From NCBI GenBank assembly GCA_004297445.1, contig SCUK01000016.1:1-36510 (forward strand): 36,510 nt of DNA, written 5' to 3'. The position numbers and the translations under genes are program-made. This DNA is from Anaerolineae bacterium (GTDB lineage: Bacteria; Chloroflexota; Anaerolineae; Anaerolineales; UBA11579). Below, in pieces: positions 23,790 to 31,949 of the stretch (its first letter is position 1; every line of letters starts with the position of its first letter). Below the pieces are notes generated by a model, which saw nothing but the letters and a program-made list of their open reading frames with translations, was not told where the DNA came from and ran no database searches.

Positions 23790-25034
23790 TCACAACCCCA
23801 GCGCGGTACGCAGGCCATCCAGCGTGGGCGGGATGATGGGAGCATCCCCGGCGGCGCGGATGGCGGCCTGGGTGTCTTTCAGCCCCGCGCCGGTGAGCAG
23901 AACGAGGCACGGGTCATCGGTCTGAATCTGTCCGGCCTCCGCCGCCTTCACCAGCCCGGCATGCGCCGCCGCCGCGGCCGGTTCGACAAACACGCCCACC
24001 TGTCCCAGAGAGCGGATGGCGGCCAGAATTTCATCGTCGGTTACCGTCAGGTAGGCGCCGACGGTCTGCGTGGCAGCGCGCAGGGCACGCAGACCGTCGC
24101 GCGGCAGGTCCACCGAAATGCTATCCGCAAGGGTTTGCGCCGCAACTGGCCGAATATCTTCAACGCCGGAAGCATAAGCGATTGCCACCGCCGCCGCGCC
24201 TTCCGCCTGCACCCCAAACAAACGCGGCATCTGTTCCAGCCAACCCAGCGCGTGCAGGTCTTTGAAGGCTTTGTGAATACCGGCAATGATGTTGCCATCC
24301 CCCACCGAGACAAACACGCACAGCGGTCTGGCCAGGTTGTGCTTCAGCAGCACCTGCTCCCAGATTTCCAGTCCGGCGGTTTTCTTGCCTTCGGCGGTAA
24401 ACGGGTTGTAGGCCGTGTTGCGGCAGTACCAGCCGAACTCGTTTGCCGCTTCGATGGTCAGGTCAAACGCGGCATCATAGTTGCCATCTACCAGCAACAC
24501 CTGCGCGCCGTACACCCGCAGTTGCGCCACTTTGGGCTTGGGCGCAGTTTTGGGGACGAGGATGACGGCCATCTGCCCGGTGGCCGCTGCCATGCCCGCC
24601 AGCGCCGCCCCGGCATTCCCGCTGGACGCGGTGATGATGACCTCGGCCCCCACTTCCGCTGCACGGACAACGAGTAACGCGCTGGCGCGGTCCTTAAACG
24701 ATGCGGTCGGGTTGGTGCTCTCGTCCTTGAGCCACAATTGCTTCAACCCAAGACCTGCCGCCAGGCGCGGCGGGCGGTAGAGCGGTGTCCAGCCCACCCG
24801 GCGCAGGGGAGTGCCGTGGTGCGCGGGCTCGTCCACAGGCAACAGCGGCAGATACCGCCACATGGAAAAATCCATGGAGGCCTGTAAGTCCCGGGGACTG
24901 GTCTTCCGGCTCAAATCGGAGATGTCCAGCAACACATCCAGGTTGCCGCCATCCACCGGGCAGGTGTAGGTCACCTCATCCGACGCATACTCGCGGTCGC
25001 ACACGCTGCACCGGTAGCCTGTGTACTTCAGCAC
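23790..25034 (-). CDS. Threonine synthase-like PLP enzyme
   Basis: About 414 residues from GTG 25034, nine bases after the arcC stop; the longer in-frame reading would lie inside arcC. The N-terminus has a partial zinc-ribbon (C9, C12, C25) as in many threonine synthases. The PLP Lys lies in NPTASFKDRAS (K114), and TASSGNAGAALAGMAAATG follows. It matches thrC-type enzymes in length and motifs. In this location, between carbamate kinase and another PLP enzyme, it may instead act as a lyase on a diamino or ureido acid. That is inference from context. Confidence 0.85.
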   Translation of the reverse strand: MLKYTGYRCSVCDREYASDEVTYTCPVDGGNLDVLLDISDLSRKTSPRDLQASMDFSMWRYLPLLPVDEPAHHGTPLRRVGWTPLYRPPRLAAGLGLKQLWLKDESTNPTASFKDRASALLVVRAAEVGAEVIITASSGNAGAALAGMAAATGQMAVILVPKTAPKPKVAQLRVYGAQVLLVDGNYDAAFDLTIEAANEFGWYCRNTAYNPFTAEGKKTAGLEIWEQVLLKHNLARPLCVFVSVGDGNIIAGIHKAFKDLHALGWLEQMPRLFGVQAEGAAAVAIAYASGVEDIRPVAAQTLADSISVDLPRDGLRALRAATQTVGAYLTVTDDEILAAIRSLGQVGVFVEPAAAAAHAGLVKAAEAGQIQTDDPCLVLLTGAGLKDTQAAIRAAGDAPIIPPTLDGLRTALGL

Positions 25035-25042
25035 ATCAGCAC

Positions 25043-25984
25043 CTACGGCACAATCCACGTGCCGGTCTCGCCGCGCAATGCCTGCGGGATGTGTTCCGGG
25101 TCGGTGATGAGCGCCTGCCGGCCGCCATTTCGCAGGAACTGGACACAGGCCTGCACTTTGGGCAACATGCTCCCCGCCGCGCAATGGCCCTCTGCCAGGT
25201 ACTGTTCCGCCTCAGCGATGGTCATTCGGTCAATCCACGTCTGGTTGGGCTGCCTGAAGTTGAGGGCTACCTTCTCCACCGCAGTGGAAATGAGCAACAG
25301 GTCGGCTTTAAGGCTGGACGCCAGCAGGGCAGAAGCGTGGTCTTTATCAATCACCGCCTCAATGCCAATCAGGTTGCCGTGTTCGTCCTCCACCACCGGG
25401 ATGCCGCCGCCGCCGGAGGCAATGACGGTGAACCCATGTCCTACAAGTTGATGAATGGCTTCCAGTTCTACGATTTCGACCGGCTTGGGCGATGGCACCA
25501 CCTGCCGCCATCCTCGTCCCGAATCTTCCACGAAGGTCTTGCCCTCTTTCATCCGCTCTTTGGCCGTAGCCTCATCCAGAAACGAACCGATGGGCTTGCT
25601 GGGGTTCTGAAACGCTGGGTCTTTGGCATCCACCCGTACCTGAGTCACCACCGTGGCAGCAGTTTTGTTCATTCCGCGCTTCTTGAATTCATTGTGCAGC
25701 GCGCGCTGGAACATGTAACCAATGGCGCCCTGTGTATCCGCGCCGCAGTAGTCCAGCGGCACCGGGTGCAGTTCGCCCATCGAGAGTTCCGAACGGCGCA
25801 GGATGAAGCCCACCTGTGGCCCGTTGCCGTGCGAGATGACTACGTCCCAACCATCCTGAATCATGGTGGTGATATGACCCATCGTCTCGCGGGCAGCCTC
25901 GTACTGATCCGGGATGGTCTTGCGATTGTTGTCCTTGATAAGCGCGTTGCCGCCTACGGCAACGACAGCGATTTTGTTGGCCAT
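25043..25984 (-). CDS. arcC: Carbamate kinase
   Basis: 313 residues, the usual length. The opening IAVVAVGGNALIKDN and VISHGNGPQVGFILRRSE are the N-terminal substrate and ATP motifs. ASGGGGIPVVEDEHGNLIGI, then VIDKDHASALLASSLKADLL, contribute the second half of the site. The enzyme converts carbamoyl phosphate and ADP to carbamate and ATP, the energy-yielding last step of carbamoyl-group catabolism. It follows ygeW by eight bases, and YgeW-type carbamoyltransferases would supply its substrate. Same order as in purine-degrading clusters. Confidence 0.96.
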   Translation of the reverse strand: MANKIAVVAVGGNALIKDNNRKTIPDQYEAARETMGHITTMIQDGWDVVISHGNGPQVGFILRRSELSMGELHPVPLDYCGADTQGAIGYMFQRALHNEFKKRGMNKTAATVVTQVRVDAKDPAFQNPSKPIGSFLDEATAKERMKEGKTFVEDSGRGWRQVVPSPKPVEIVELEAIHQLVGHGFTVIASGGGGIPVVEDEHGNLIGIEAVIDKDHASALLASSLKADLLLISTAVEKVALNFRQPNQTWIDRMTIAEAEQYLAEGHCAAGSMLPKVQACVQFLRNGGRQALITDPEHIPQALRGETGTWIVP

Positions 25985-25992
25985 AGGGTCTC

Positions 25993-26976
25993 CTACCGCA
26001 TTGTCAAGGCCATCACGGCCTTCTGGGCATGCAGGCGATTTTCGGCCTGGTCGATTACCGCGGACTGCGGCCCGTCCAGCACATCGTTGGTGACTTCGAT
26101 ATCGCGGTCGGCGGGCAGCGGGTGCATGTAAATGGCATCATCGTGCGCCACGCTCATCTTGTCGGCGTCCGTGATCCAGTCCTTGTGCTCGTCCTGCATT
26201 CCCTTTCCTTTTTCGCCGTCTGTAGTCGTCAACAGTGGACCCCAGGACTTGGCATAGATCACATCACCGTCTTCGAAGCCTTTCTTCATGTCATGAACGA
26301 CTTCGAAGCCTACCTTGTGTTTCCTGGCTTCGCCCTGCGCCTGGTCTACGATATCGGGCATCAGTTCAAAACCCTTGGGGTAAGACAGCACAACATCAGC
26401 GCCAAAGCGCGGCAGTTGCAGGATGAGAGACTGGGGCACGGAAATGGGCTTCAGGTATGAAGCCGCATAGGCCCAGGAAACCACCACGCGCTTCCCGCGC
26501 AGGTTGCGGGTGCTGAACTTTTCCATGATGGTCATCAGGTCCGCCAGGCACTGGAACGGGTGATATACCTCGCATTGCATGTTAAGGACAGGCGCGCGCG
26601 AGGCTTCGGCCACCAGGTTCAGGTAGCGGTTGCCCACGCCCCACTCCACATGGCGGATGGCGATGCCATCAAAGTAACGGCCATAGATGTTGCCGAGTTC
26701 GCGCTCGGTGTCGCCGTGCGAAATCTGGGTGGTGCGCGACTCGATGAACGCGCCGTGCCCGCCCAACTGGGCCATTCCGGCCTCAAACGAGCCACGCGTT
26801 CGGGTGCTGGAATAGAAGAACAGCATTGCCAGTACCTTGTCGCGCAGCAGCGCGTGGGGTTCGCCCAGGGCACGTTTGCGCTTCAGGTCCCAGGCCACGT
26901 CCAGAACAGTTTCCACTTCTTCCTTGCTGAAATCCAGGTCGCCAATCAGGTCGCGGCCTCTCAAATCGGTTTGCAT
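25993..26976 (-). CDS. ygeW: YgeW-type (knotted) carbamoyltransferase
   Basis: The 327-residue protein belongs to the aspartate/ornithine carbamoyltransferase superfamily. The carbamoyl-phosphate loop is FFYSSTRTRGSFEAGMAQLG near 53-72. EVYHPFQCLADLMTIMEKF matches the HPxQ motif, and the C-terminus has YMHPLPADRDIEVTNDV, as in the HPLPR loop. Spacing and the WAYAASYLKPISVPQSLI stretch resemble YgeW rather than ArcB or PyrB. In catabolism it would run phosphorolytically, passing carbamoyl phosphate to ArcC. The native substrate is unproven. Neighbours ygeY and arcC support the name. Confidence 0.9.
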   Translation of the reverse strand: MQTDLRGRDLIGDLDFSKEEVETVLDVAWDLKRKRALGEPHALLRDKVLAMLFFYSSTRTRGSFEAGMAQLGGHGAFIESRTTQISHGDTERELGNIYGRYFDGIAIRHVEWGVGNRYLNLVAEASRAPVLNMQCEVYHPFQCLADLMTIMEKFSTRNLRGKRVVVSWAYAASYLKPISVPQSLILQLPRFGADVVLSYPKGFELMPDIVDQAQGEARKHKVGFEVVHDMKKGFEDGDVIYAKSWGPLLTTTDGEKGKGMQDEHKDWITDADKMSVAHDDAIYMHPLPADRDIEVTNDVLDGPQSAVIDQAENRLHAQKAVMALTMR

Positions 26977-27098
26977 CGTTCACCTCGAAGGTTGGGTAGT
27001 TGGTTGGCAGGTATTGGTAATTGGGTAATGGTTATTCGTGAGCAGTGGGCCGGATTTCCAAGAACGTTTCCCGGCTCACGATTGTCGTCTGTTCCTCC

Positions 27099-28307
27099 TC
27101 ACCCGCCTTTGAGCAACGCAGGCAGGATGGCATAGAACTCGGTAGCCTTCACCACTTCGCTTAGCGAGACCGAGTCGTTGGTGGTATGCGCGGTGACTTC
27201 ATCGCCCGGGCCAAAGCCGATGCTGGGGATGCCCGCCTTGCCGGCCCAGTAGATTCCGTTGGTGCTGAAGTTCCACTTGCCACTCGGCGAATCGCCCAAT
27301 CCAATGAGGCGTCGCGCCTGCTGGCCGGCCTGCACCAACGGATGCTCGTCTTCCAGCGCCCAGGCAGGGAAGTATTTATCCACCGGGAACACGAAACCGG
27401 TATAGGACGGTGTGTCGTAGAACATCTCTTCAACCGACACAGTTTCGCGAAATTCGGCCGGAATCAGGTCGCGCACCTGTTGGATGGCTTTTTCCTTGTC
27501 TTCCCCAAACGTCAGGCGGCGGTCCACGAAAAGGATGGCTTCGTCAGGAACGGCATTAATGCTGGGAGTCTTGACGTGCAGGTCACTGGCGGTGATTTTC
27601 CCGTGGCCGAGAAAAGGATGGTCGCCCAATTTCGGCTCCAGGTCGCGGATACCGGCGAGCACCGGCAAGAGTTTATAGAGCGCGTTGTCGCCGAGGTGAT
27701 TGCTGGCGGCATGCGCGCTGCGCCCCTTGCTCACCACTTCCATTTCGACACGCCCCTTGTGGCCGCGATACACCTGCATGCGGGTCGGCTCACCAATCAC
27801 AACGAAGTCCGGCTTCACCTTCGGATCAACTTCCACGAAGGTGTTGGGGGCAATCCCGTCGCACCACTCTTCCATATTTCCAAAATAGTAGGCTGTCCAA
27901 CCTTCCAGCAGCCCCAGGTCGCGCGCAATGGCCAGCCCATACACCATTCCGGGCGTGCTGCCTTTCTCGTCGCACGCTCCGCGGGCGTAGAGCACTCCGT
28001 CCTCCACTTTACCCGTGAACGGGTCCCACCCCCACTCATCCGGGTTGCCAATGCCGACGGTATCAATGTGCGAGTCCATGACGATACTCTTCGGGCCATC
28101 GCCAATCCGGCCGAGGATGTTGCCCATCTTGTCGAACCGGACCTCGTCATAGCCCAGCCCTCGCATCTCCTTCGCAATCCGCTCGCCCACCGGTCCGATT
28201 TGAGAATCCATGCTGGGGATGGCTACGATTTCGCGCAGGAACTTCACAATGCTCTCCTGCTGTTCTGCAACTCGCGCTTGAATTTTCTTTGCTATTTCTT
28301 CGTTCAT
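27099..28307 (-). CDS. ygeY: YgeY-type M20 metallohydrolase
   Basis: 402 residues of the M20/ArgE/DapE family. Metal ligands are visible: H80 and D82 in MDSHIDTV, D113 in RGACDEKGS, E146-E147 in GNMEEWCDG, and a C-terminal His in EVTAHTTNDSVSL. Residues 180-290 form the dimerisation domain (HKGRVEMEVVSKGRSAHAAS). YgeY proteins cluster with selenium-dependent molybdenum hydroxylase genes and are thought to hydrolyse a carbamoylated or N-acyl intermediate of purine breakdown. The start ATG is at 28307. A 122-base gap separates it from ygeW, so a secondary promoter there is possible. Confidence 0.92.
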   Translation of the reverse strand: MNEEIAKKIQARVAEQQESIVKFLREIVAIPSMDSQIGPVGERIAKEMRGLGYDEVRFDKMGNILGRIGDGPKSIVMDSHIDTVGIGNPDEWGWDPFTGKVEDGVLYARGACDEKGSTPGMVYGLAIARDLGLLEGWTAYYFGNMEEWCDGIAPNTFVEVDPKVKPDFVVIGEPTRMQVYRGHKGRVEMEVVSKGRSAHAASNHLGDNALYKLLPVLAGIRDLEPKLGDHPFLGHGKITASDLHVKTPSINAVPDEAILFVDRRLTFGEDKEKAIQQVRDLIPAEFRETVSVEEMFYDTPSYTGFVFPVDKYFPAWALEDEHPLVQAGQQARRLIGLGDSPSGKWNFSTNGIYWAGKAGIPSIGFGPGDEVTAHTTNDSVSLSEVVKATEFYAILPALLKGG

Positions 28308-28348
28308 GTTTGGCTCCGATTTGGTATCAGCATTGGGTGTTTTCTCGA

Positions 28349-29077
28349 TTATTTCCCTACCCGCCGGACAACGTGAAAGTTGAAATAACCGGGCAGGTAG
28401 TAGGAATACGAATAGTCAATCGCGCGGCCTTCCTGCGTGAACAACTGCGCTTCGAAGTGCAGGAGCACATCCCGCTTCTGGATGCCGAGCGCCTTGGCTA
28501 TTTCCGAATTGGCGGCCACGGCATTGATGGATGTCTTACTGGTGGTCAATGCGAGTTCGCCGGACTTCACCATCAGGTCCAACACGGAACCATTGAATTC
28601 GCGCTTCAGCCGCTCCGGGTTCAGCACATCCTCCGGCAATGTGTCCACCAGGTAAGCTACCGGCCGGTCATCCGCCAGCATGACCCATGACACCTGGACG
28701 ACATTCTTGCTCTTGCCCATGTCAAGTTTGGCGGCTTCCTGGTCTGTCGGCGGCCGCTGGTTTATCTCATAGTCCCCCATGCTCACCACCATCCCCATAC
28801 GCGCCGCCAGGGTGTGAATGCTCTCCAGCACTTCCAAACCGCTGGCGATGATGCTTGGCGGTTGGGCCACAAACGTGCCGACGCCCTGCTTTCGATGAAT
28901 CAGCCCGGAGGTCTCAAACGTGCGCATCGCCTCCCGCAGGGTGGCGCGCGACACCCCCAGCTGTTTGGCGAGGTACGGCTCGGAGAGCAGGCGCTCGCCG
29001 GGCGGGGTACTCTCAATCAGCCGGCGCAGATCGTCATGCAGGCGGGTGGAAAGCGAAGGAGGTCGGGCAGAATTCAT
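28349..29077 (-). CDS. GntR-family regulator with UTRA domain (HutC/FarR type)
   Basis: 242 residues from ATG 29077, preceded by AGGAAAAG. The longer in-frame reading would run back into the oxidoreductase gene. The N-terminal winged helix-turn-helix reads LLSEPYLAKQLGVSRATLRE, then GLIHRKQGVGTFVAQPP. The C-terminal UTRA effector domain contains VSWVMLADDRPVAYLVDTLP and YSYYLPGYFNFHVVRRV. HutC-type regulators usually repress catabolic operons until a pathway metabolite binds. It lies inside the operon it probably controls; a palindrome at 31886-31912 is a candidate operator. Confidence 0.93.
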   Translation of the reverse strand: MNSARPPSLSTRLHDDLRRLIESTPPGERLLSEPYLAKQLGVSRATLREAMRTFETSGLIHRKQGVGTFVAQPPSIIASGLEVLESIHTLAARMGMVVSMGDYEINQRPPTDQEAAKLDMGKSKNVVQVSWVMLADDRPVAYLVDTLPEDVLNPERLKREFNGSVLDLMVKSGELALTTSKTSINAVAANSEIAKALGIQKRDVLLHFEAQLFTQEGRAIDYSYSYYLPGYFNFHVVRRVGK

Positions 29078-29099
29078 GGGCTTTTCCTGACGTTTATTG

Positions 29100-30467
29100 T
29101 CATAGTTGCCAACTCTCGCCCCAGTCAGAAAGCAACTGCTGGTAGGCGGGGTCTGCGTAGCGTGCAAATGTGAATGCCGGCGCGTAGTGGGGCAGCGAAA
29201 CGCCGGTGATGTGCGCGGCCAGCAGGTCGGCCAGTCCGGCGGCAGCCATGATGCCATAGCCGGACATGGCTCCAATTACGTAAGCCCCCTCCACCGGCAG
29301 CGGTCCCGCCAGCGGTCGATTCTCACGCGTCTTGGTGTAGTAACCACCATCCACAAACGGGCGCGGCATTTTGCCAACGTAGGACTTCATGCCCGGCAGG
29401 ATGCGGCCCAGTCCGCGCACTGCCAGTTCGGCGGCCAGCGGGTCCGTCTCCGGCGGGAAGTTCGCCTCTACCGGCTCGTTGTGAACGTCCCACAAGACCA
29501 GCACGCTTTGAGCAGCCGGGTCACCTTCCGGGCGGGTGTGCGCGCCGGAGGGCAGCGCGCCCAGCAACCAGGCGCTGGTCGGGTCATCCGCCAACACGGC
29601 GCGCTCCTCGGCGCTCCAGTCCAGCGTCTGCCCGTCTGCACAAATCACCAATGGCGCATCCCGACCAACCGCGCCCACCGAGTCATTAAAGGCCGATTTC
29701 AGGTGCAGCTCATTGACTACCGGGATTTCTACGCCCAGTAACTGACCTACATCTGCCAGGTACGGCCCGGCAGCGTTGACAAATGTATCCGTAAGAATTG
29801 TCGTACCATCTGCCAACAAAGCGCTGCTCACCCGTCCGGCTTCGGTCCCAATGGCTGTGACCTTTCCGCTCACCAATTCAACTCCGGCTGCTCTGGATTC
29901 ATCCAGCAGCCACATGCCATATTGCTGTGCGCTCAACCAACCGGCACGGCGCACATGCAACACCGCCGCGACATCTTTAGACAAGTACGGGAAATGTTCG
30001 CCGATAAGCGCAGAATCGGTTAACAAATCCGCACCGTCTAATCCGGCAGCAAATCCTTCTGCGCTATGGGGTCGGTACGCCCCGCCCTTGGCGTGTAGTC
30101 TCAGCGCACCGGCGCCCAATTGCGCGGCCTCCTCTGCCGAGGCCTGTAAGGCGTTAATGCGCGCCATATCTGTGGTCACATACAGATAGCCGCGCTGGTT
30201 CAGGTGGAACAGGTTGCCACAGGCAGTCGCGAATTCCTCCAGCAGGTCAATGCTGCGGTTCATCAGGCGCACCATGGCATCGCCGGGGCCGGGCCACCAG
30301 TTCCGATAACACTCTGTTGATTTATCACTGGTCATTGTGAGCGGAGGGCGTTCATCAATCAGTACAACATTCTTAATCCCATGCCGCACCGCGAGGAAGT
30401 AGGCCACGCTGACACCGGCAATGCCCGCTCCACAAAGAACAACGGATGCTGAACGAGTAGCCGACAT
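29100..30467 (-). CDS. FAD-dependent amine/amino-acid oxidoreductase (DAO family)
   Basis: The 455-residue protein has the N-terminal Rossmann motif VVLCGAGIAGVSVAYFLAVR (Gly-rich loop near 13-18). TFVNAAGPYLADVGQLLGVE is typical of the DAO/sarcosine-oxidase family, and the C-terminal FAD site reads GAYVIGAMSGYGIMAAAGLA. The family oxidises secondary or primary amines with FAD. It sits between 8-oxoguanine deaminase and the GntR gene, 11 bases after the former, so it is co-transcribed. The substrate is unknown, but an N-substituted intermediate of the same catabolic route is reasonable. Confidence 0.88.
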   Translation of the reverse strand: MSATRSASVVLCGAGIAGVSVAYFLAVRHGIKNVVLIDERPPLTMTSDKSTECYRNWWPGPGDAMVRLMNRSIDLLEEFATACGNLFHLNQRGYLYVTTDMARINALQASAEEAAQLGAGALRLHAKGGAYRPHSAEGFAAGLDGADLLTDSALIGEHFPYLSKDVAAVLHVRRAGWLSAQQYGMWLLDESRAAGVELVSGKVTAIGTEAGRVSSALLADGTTILTDTFVNAAGPYLADVGQLLGVEIPVVNELHLKSAFNDSVGAVGRDAPLVICADGQTLDWSAEERAVLADDPTSAWLLGALPSGAHTRPEGDPAAQSVLVLWDVHNEPVEANFPPETDPLAAELAVRGLGRILPGMKSYVGKMPRPFVDGGYYTKTRENRPLAGPLPVEGAYVIGAMSGYGIMAAAGLADLLAAHITGVSLPHYAPAFTFARYADPAYQQLLSDWGESWQL

Positions 30468-30478
30468 GAAAGAAATTC

Positions 30479-31876
30479 CTATGAGCCCACAATCAGCCGT
30501 CGGGCGGCTGCATTATGTTTCTTGACAAGCATCGGCAGATCCACCGTTGTGAGCTGACCATCCTTGACGATGAACCGCCCGCCCACTACCGTATACGCCG
30601 ACTTCACCGGCTGGCAGAACACCGCCGCTGCCAGCGGATCATGCAGACTGCCTGCAAAATCCAACTGATTCAGGTCAAGGGCGAAGAAATCGGCGCACTT
30701 GCCAACCTCCAAGGAGCCGATATCCGTGCGGCCCAGCACTGCTGCACCACCGCATGTCGCAATCTCCAGTGCCTGGCGGGCTGTCATCAAGGGCGGGGCT
30801 TCGCTGCCGGAACGCGACGCGCCGGAAACGCCTGCTCCCAGACGTGAAAGCAACATGACCTGGCGCGCCTCGCCCAGCATGTGGCTGCCATCGTTGCTGG
30901 CCGAACCATCCACGCCCAAGCCTACTTTCACGCCTCCAGCCAGCATCTTGAGCACCGGCGCGATGCCCGAGGCCAGCCGCATGTTGCTGGAAGGGCAATG
31001 CGCCACGCCACAGCCCGTATGGGCGTACACGTCTATTTCAGCATCATTGACGTGCACAGAGTGTGCGAACCAGACGTCGGGCCCCACCCATTCCAACGAT
31101 TCCATGAACGCCACCGGGCGGTGGCCGAATTTCTCGAGGCAGAACTGCTCTTCATCTTCGGTCTCGGCAAGATGGGTATGCAAGTACACGCCATGCTGGC
31201 GCGCCAACCGGGCTGACTCGCGCATCAGGTCTGGCGTCACGGAGAATGGCGAACATGGGGCCAGCACAACCTGCGTGAGCGCGCCGGGATTGGGATCATG
31301 GTACTGCTCGATGAGCCGCTCCGAATCTCTTAGGATGGTTACTTCATCCTCAACCACGCGATCGGGAGGCAATCCGCCCTGGCTCTCACCGAGGCTCATA
31401 CTGCCGCGCGAGGCGTGCAGTCGCAGCCCCAGTTCGCGTGCGGCGAGAATTTCATCATCGAGACGCGAACCATTGGGAAAGATGTAGAGGTGGTCACTGG
31501 CAGTGGTGCAGCCGGATAGCGCCAGCTCGGCCAGCGCGGTCTGGGTCGATAGATGGATGTCTTCCGGCGTCATCCTCGCCCAGATGGGGTAAAGCGTTTT
31601 GAGCCAGTTAAACAGGTTGGCATCCTGCGCTGCAGGAACGGCGCGGGTTAATGTCTGGTAGAAGTGATGGTGGGTGTTCACCAACCCCGGCAGGACGAGA
31701 TGGTCATGCAGGTCGAGGACAACATCGGCCCCGGCGGCATGAACCAGCACCTCTGCGGTGGTGCCCACGTGCTCAATGAATCCATCGCGAGCAAACAGCG
31801 CGCCATCGCGGATCTCGCGCCGCTCAGCATCCATGGTAGCCAGCAGGCCGATGTGCTTAATGAGGAGTGTTGTCAC
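30479..31876 (-). CDS. 8-oxoguanine deaminase-type amidohydrolase
   Basis: 465 residues of the AtzA/TrzN/SsnA amidohydrolase branch. Metal ligands are HxH at 69-71 in PGLVNTHHHFYQTLTRAVPA. Further sites are LHTHLAETEDEEQFCLEKFG, DVWFAHSVHV and VGLGVDGSASNDGSHMLGEA with the catalytic Asp. The stretch QTLTRAVPAAQDANLFNWL is characteristic, to my recollection, of 8-oxoguanine deaminases, which make urate and ammonia. SsnA-like or guanine deaminases are alternatives. The start is GTG 31876; no strong ribosome-binding site precedes it. It heads the catabolic operon, behind a TATAAT and a palindrome. Confidence 0.85.
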   Translation of the reverse strand: MTTLLIKHIGLLATMDAERREIRDGALFARDGFIEHVGTTAEVLVHAAGADVVLDLHDHLVLPGLVNTHHHFYQTLTRAVPAAQDANLFNWLKTLYPIWARMTPEDIHLSTQTALAELALSGCTTASDHLYIFPNGSRLDDEILAARELGLRLHASRGSMSLGESQGGLPPDRVVEDEVTILRDSERLIEQYHDPNPGALTQVVLAPCSPFSVTPDLMRESARLARQHGVYLHTHLAETEDEEQFCLEKFGHRPVAFMESLEWVGPDVWFAHSVHVNDAEIDVYAHTGCGVAHCPSSNMRLASGIAPVLKMLAGGVKVGLGVDGSASNDGSHMLGEARQVMLLSRLGAGVSGASRSGSEAPPLMTARQALEIATCGGAAVLGRTDIGSLEVGKCADFFALDLNQLDFAGSLHDPLAAAVFCQPVKSAYTVVGGRFIVKDGQLTTVDLPMLVKKHNAAARRLIVGS

Positions 31877-31885
31877 CCGAATTCT

Positions 31886-31912
31886 CTACTTGTCTAGTTG
31901 TCTGACAAGTAG
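31886..31912. promoter_or_regulatory. Candidate GntR-type operator
   Basis: Arms CTACTTGTC (31886-31894) and GACAAGTAG (31904-31912) form a 9-bp inverted repeat. The core also contains a second, tighter palindrome TTGTCTGACAA (31899-31909). The site covers the expected transcription start of the divergent-free minus-strand operon, where a repressor would block initiation. The GntR gene lies three genes downstream. Confidence 0.65.
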
Positions 31913-31913
31913 G

Positions 31914-31919
31914 ATTATA
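31914..31919 (-). promoter_or_regulatory. -10 box of the catabolic operon promoter
   Basis: TATAAT on the minus strand places the transcript start near 31907, inside the palindrome. No good -35 match was found around 31937-31942 (TACTTC). This would fit a weak, regulated promoter. Confidence 0.6.
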
Positions 31920-31949
31920 CACCACCAACCTAAGGCGAAGTACTTATGA

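Noticed and set aside
24785..26131. 448-codon plus-strand ORF
   Set aside because: It is antisense to arcC and parts of its neighbours and has no domain.
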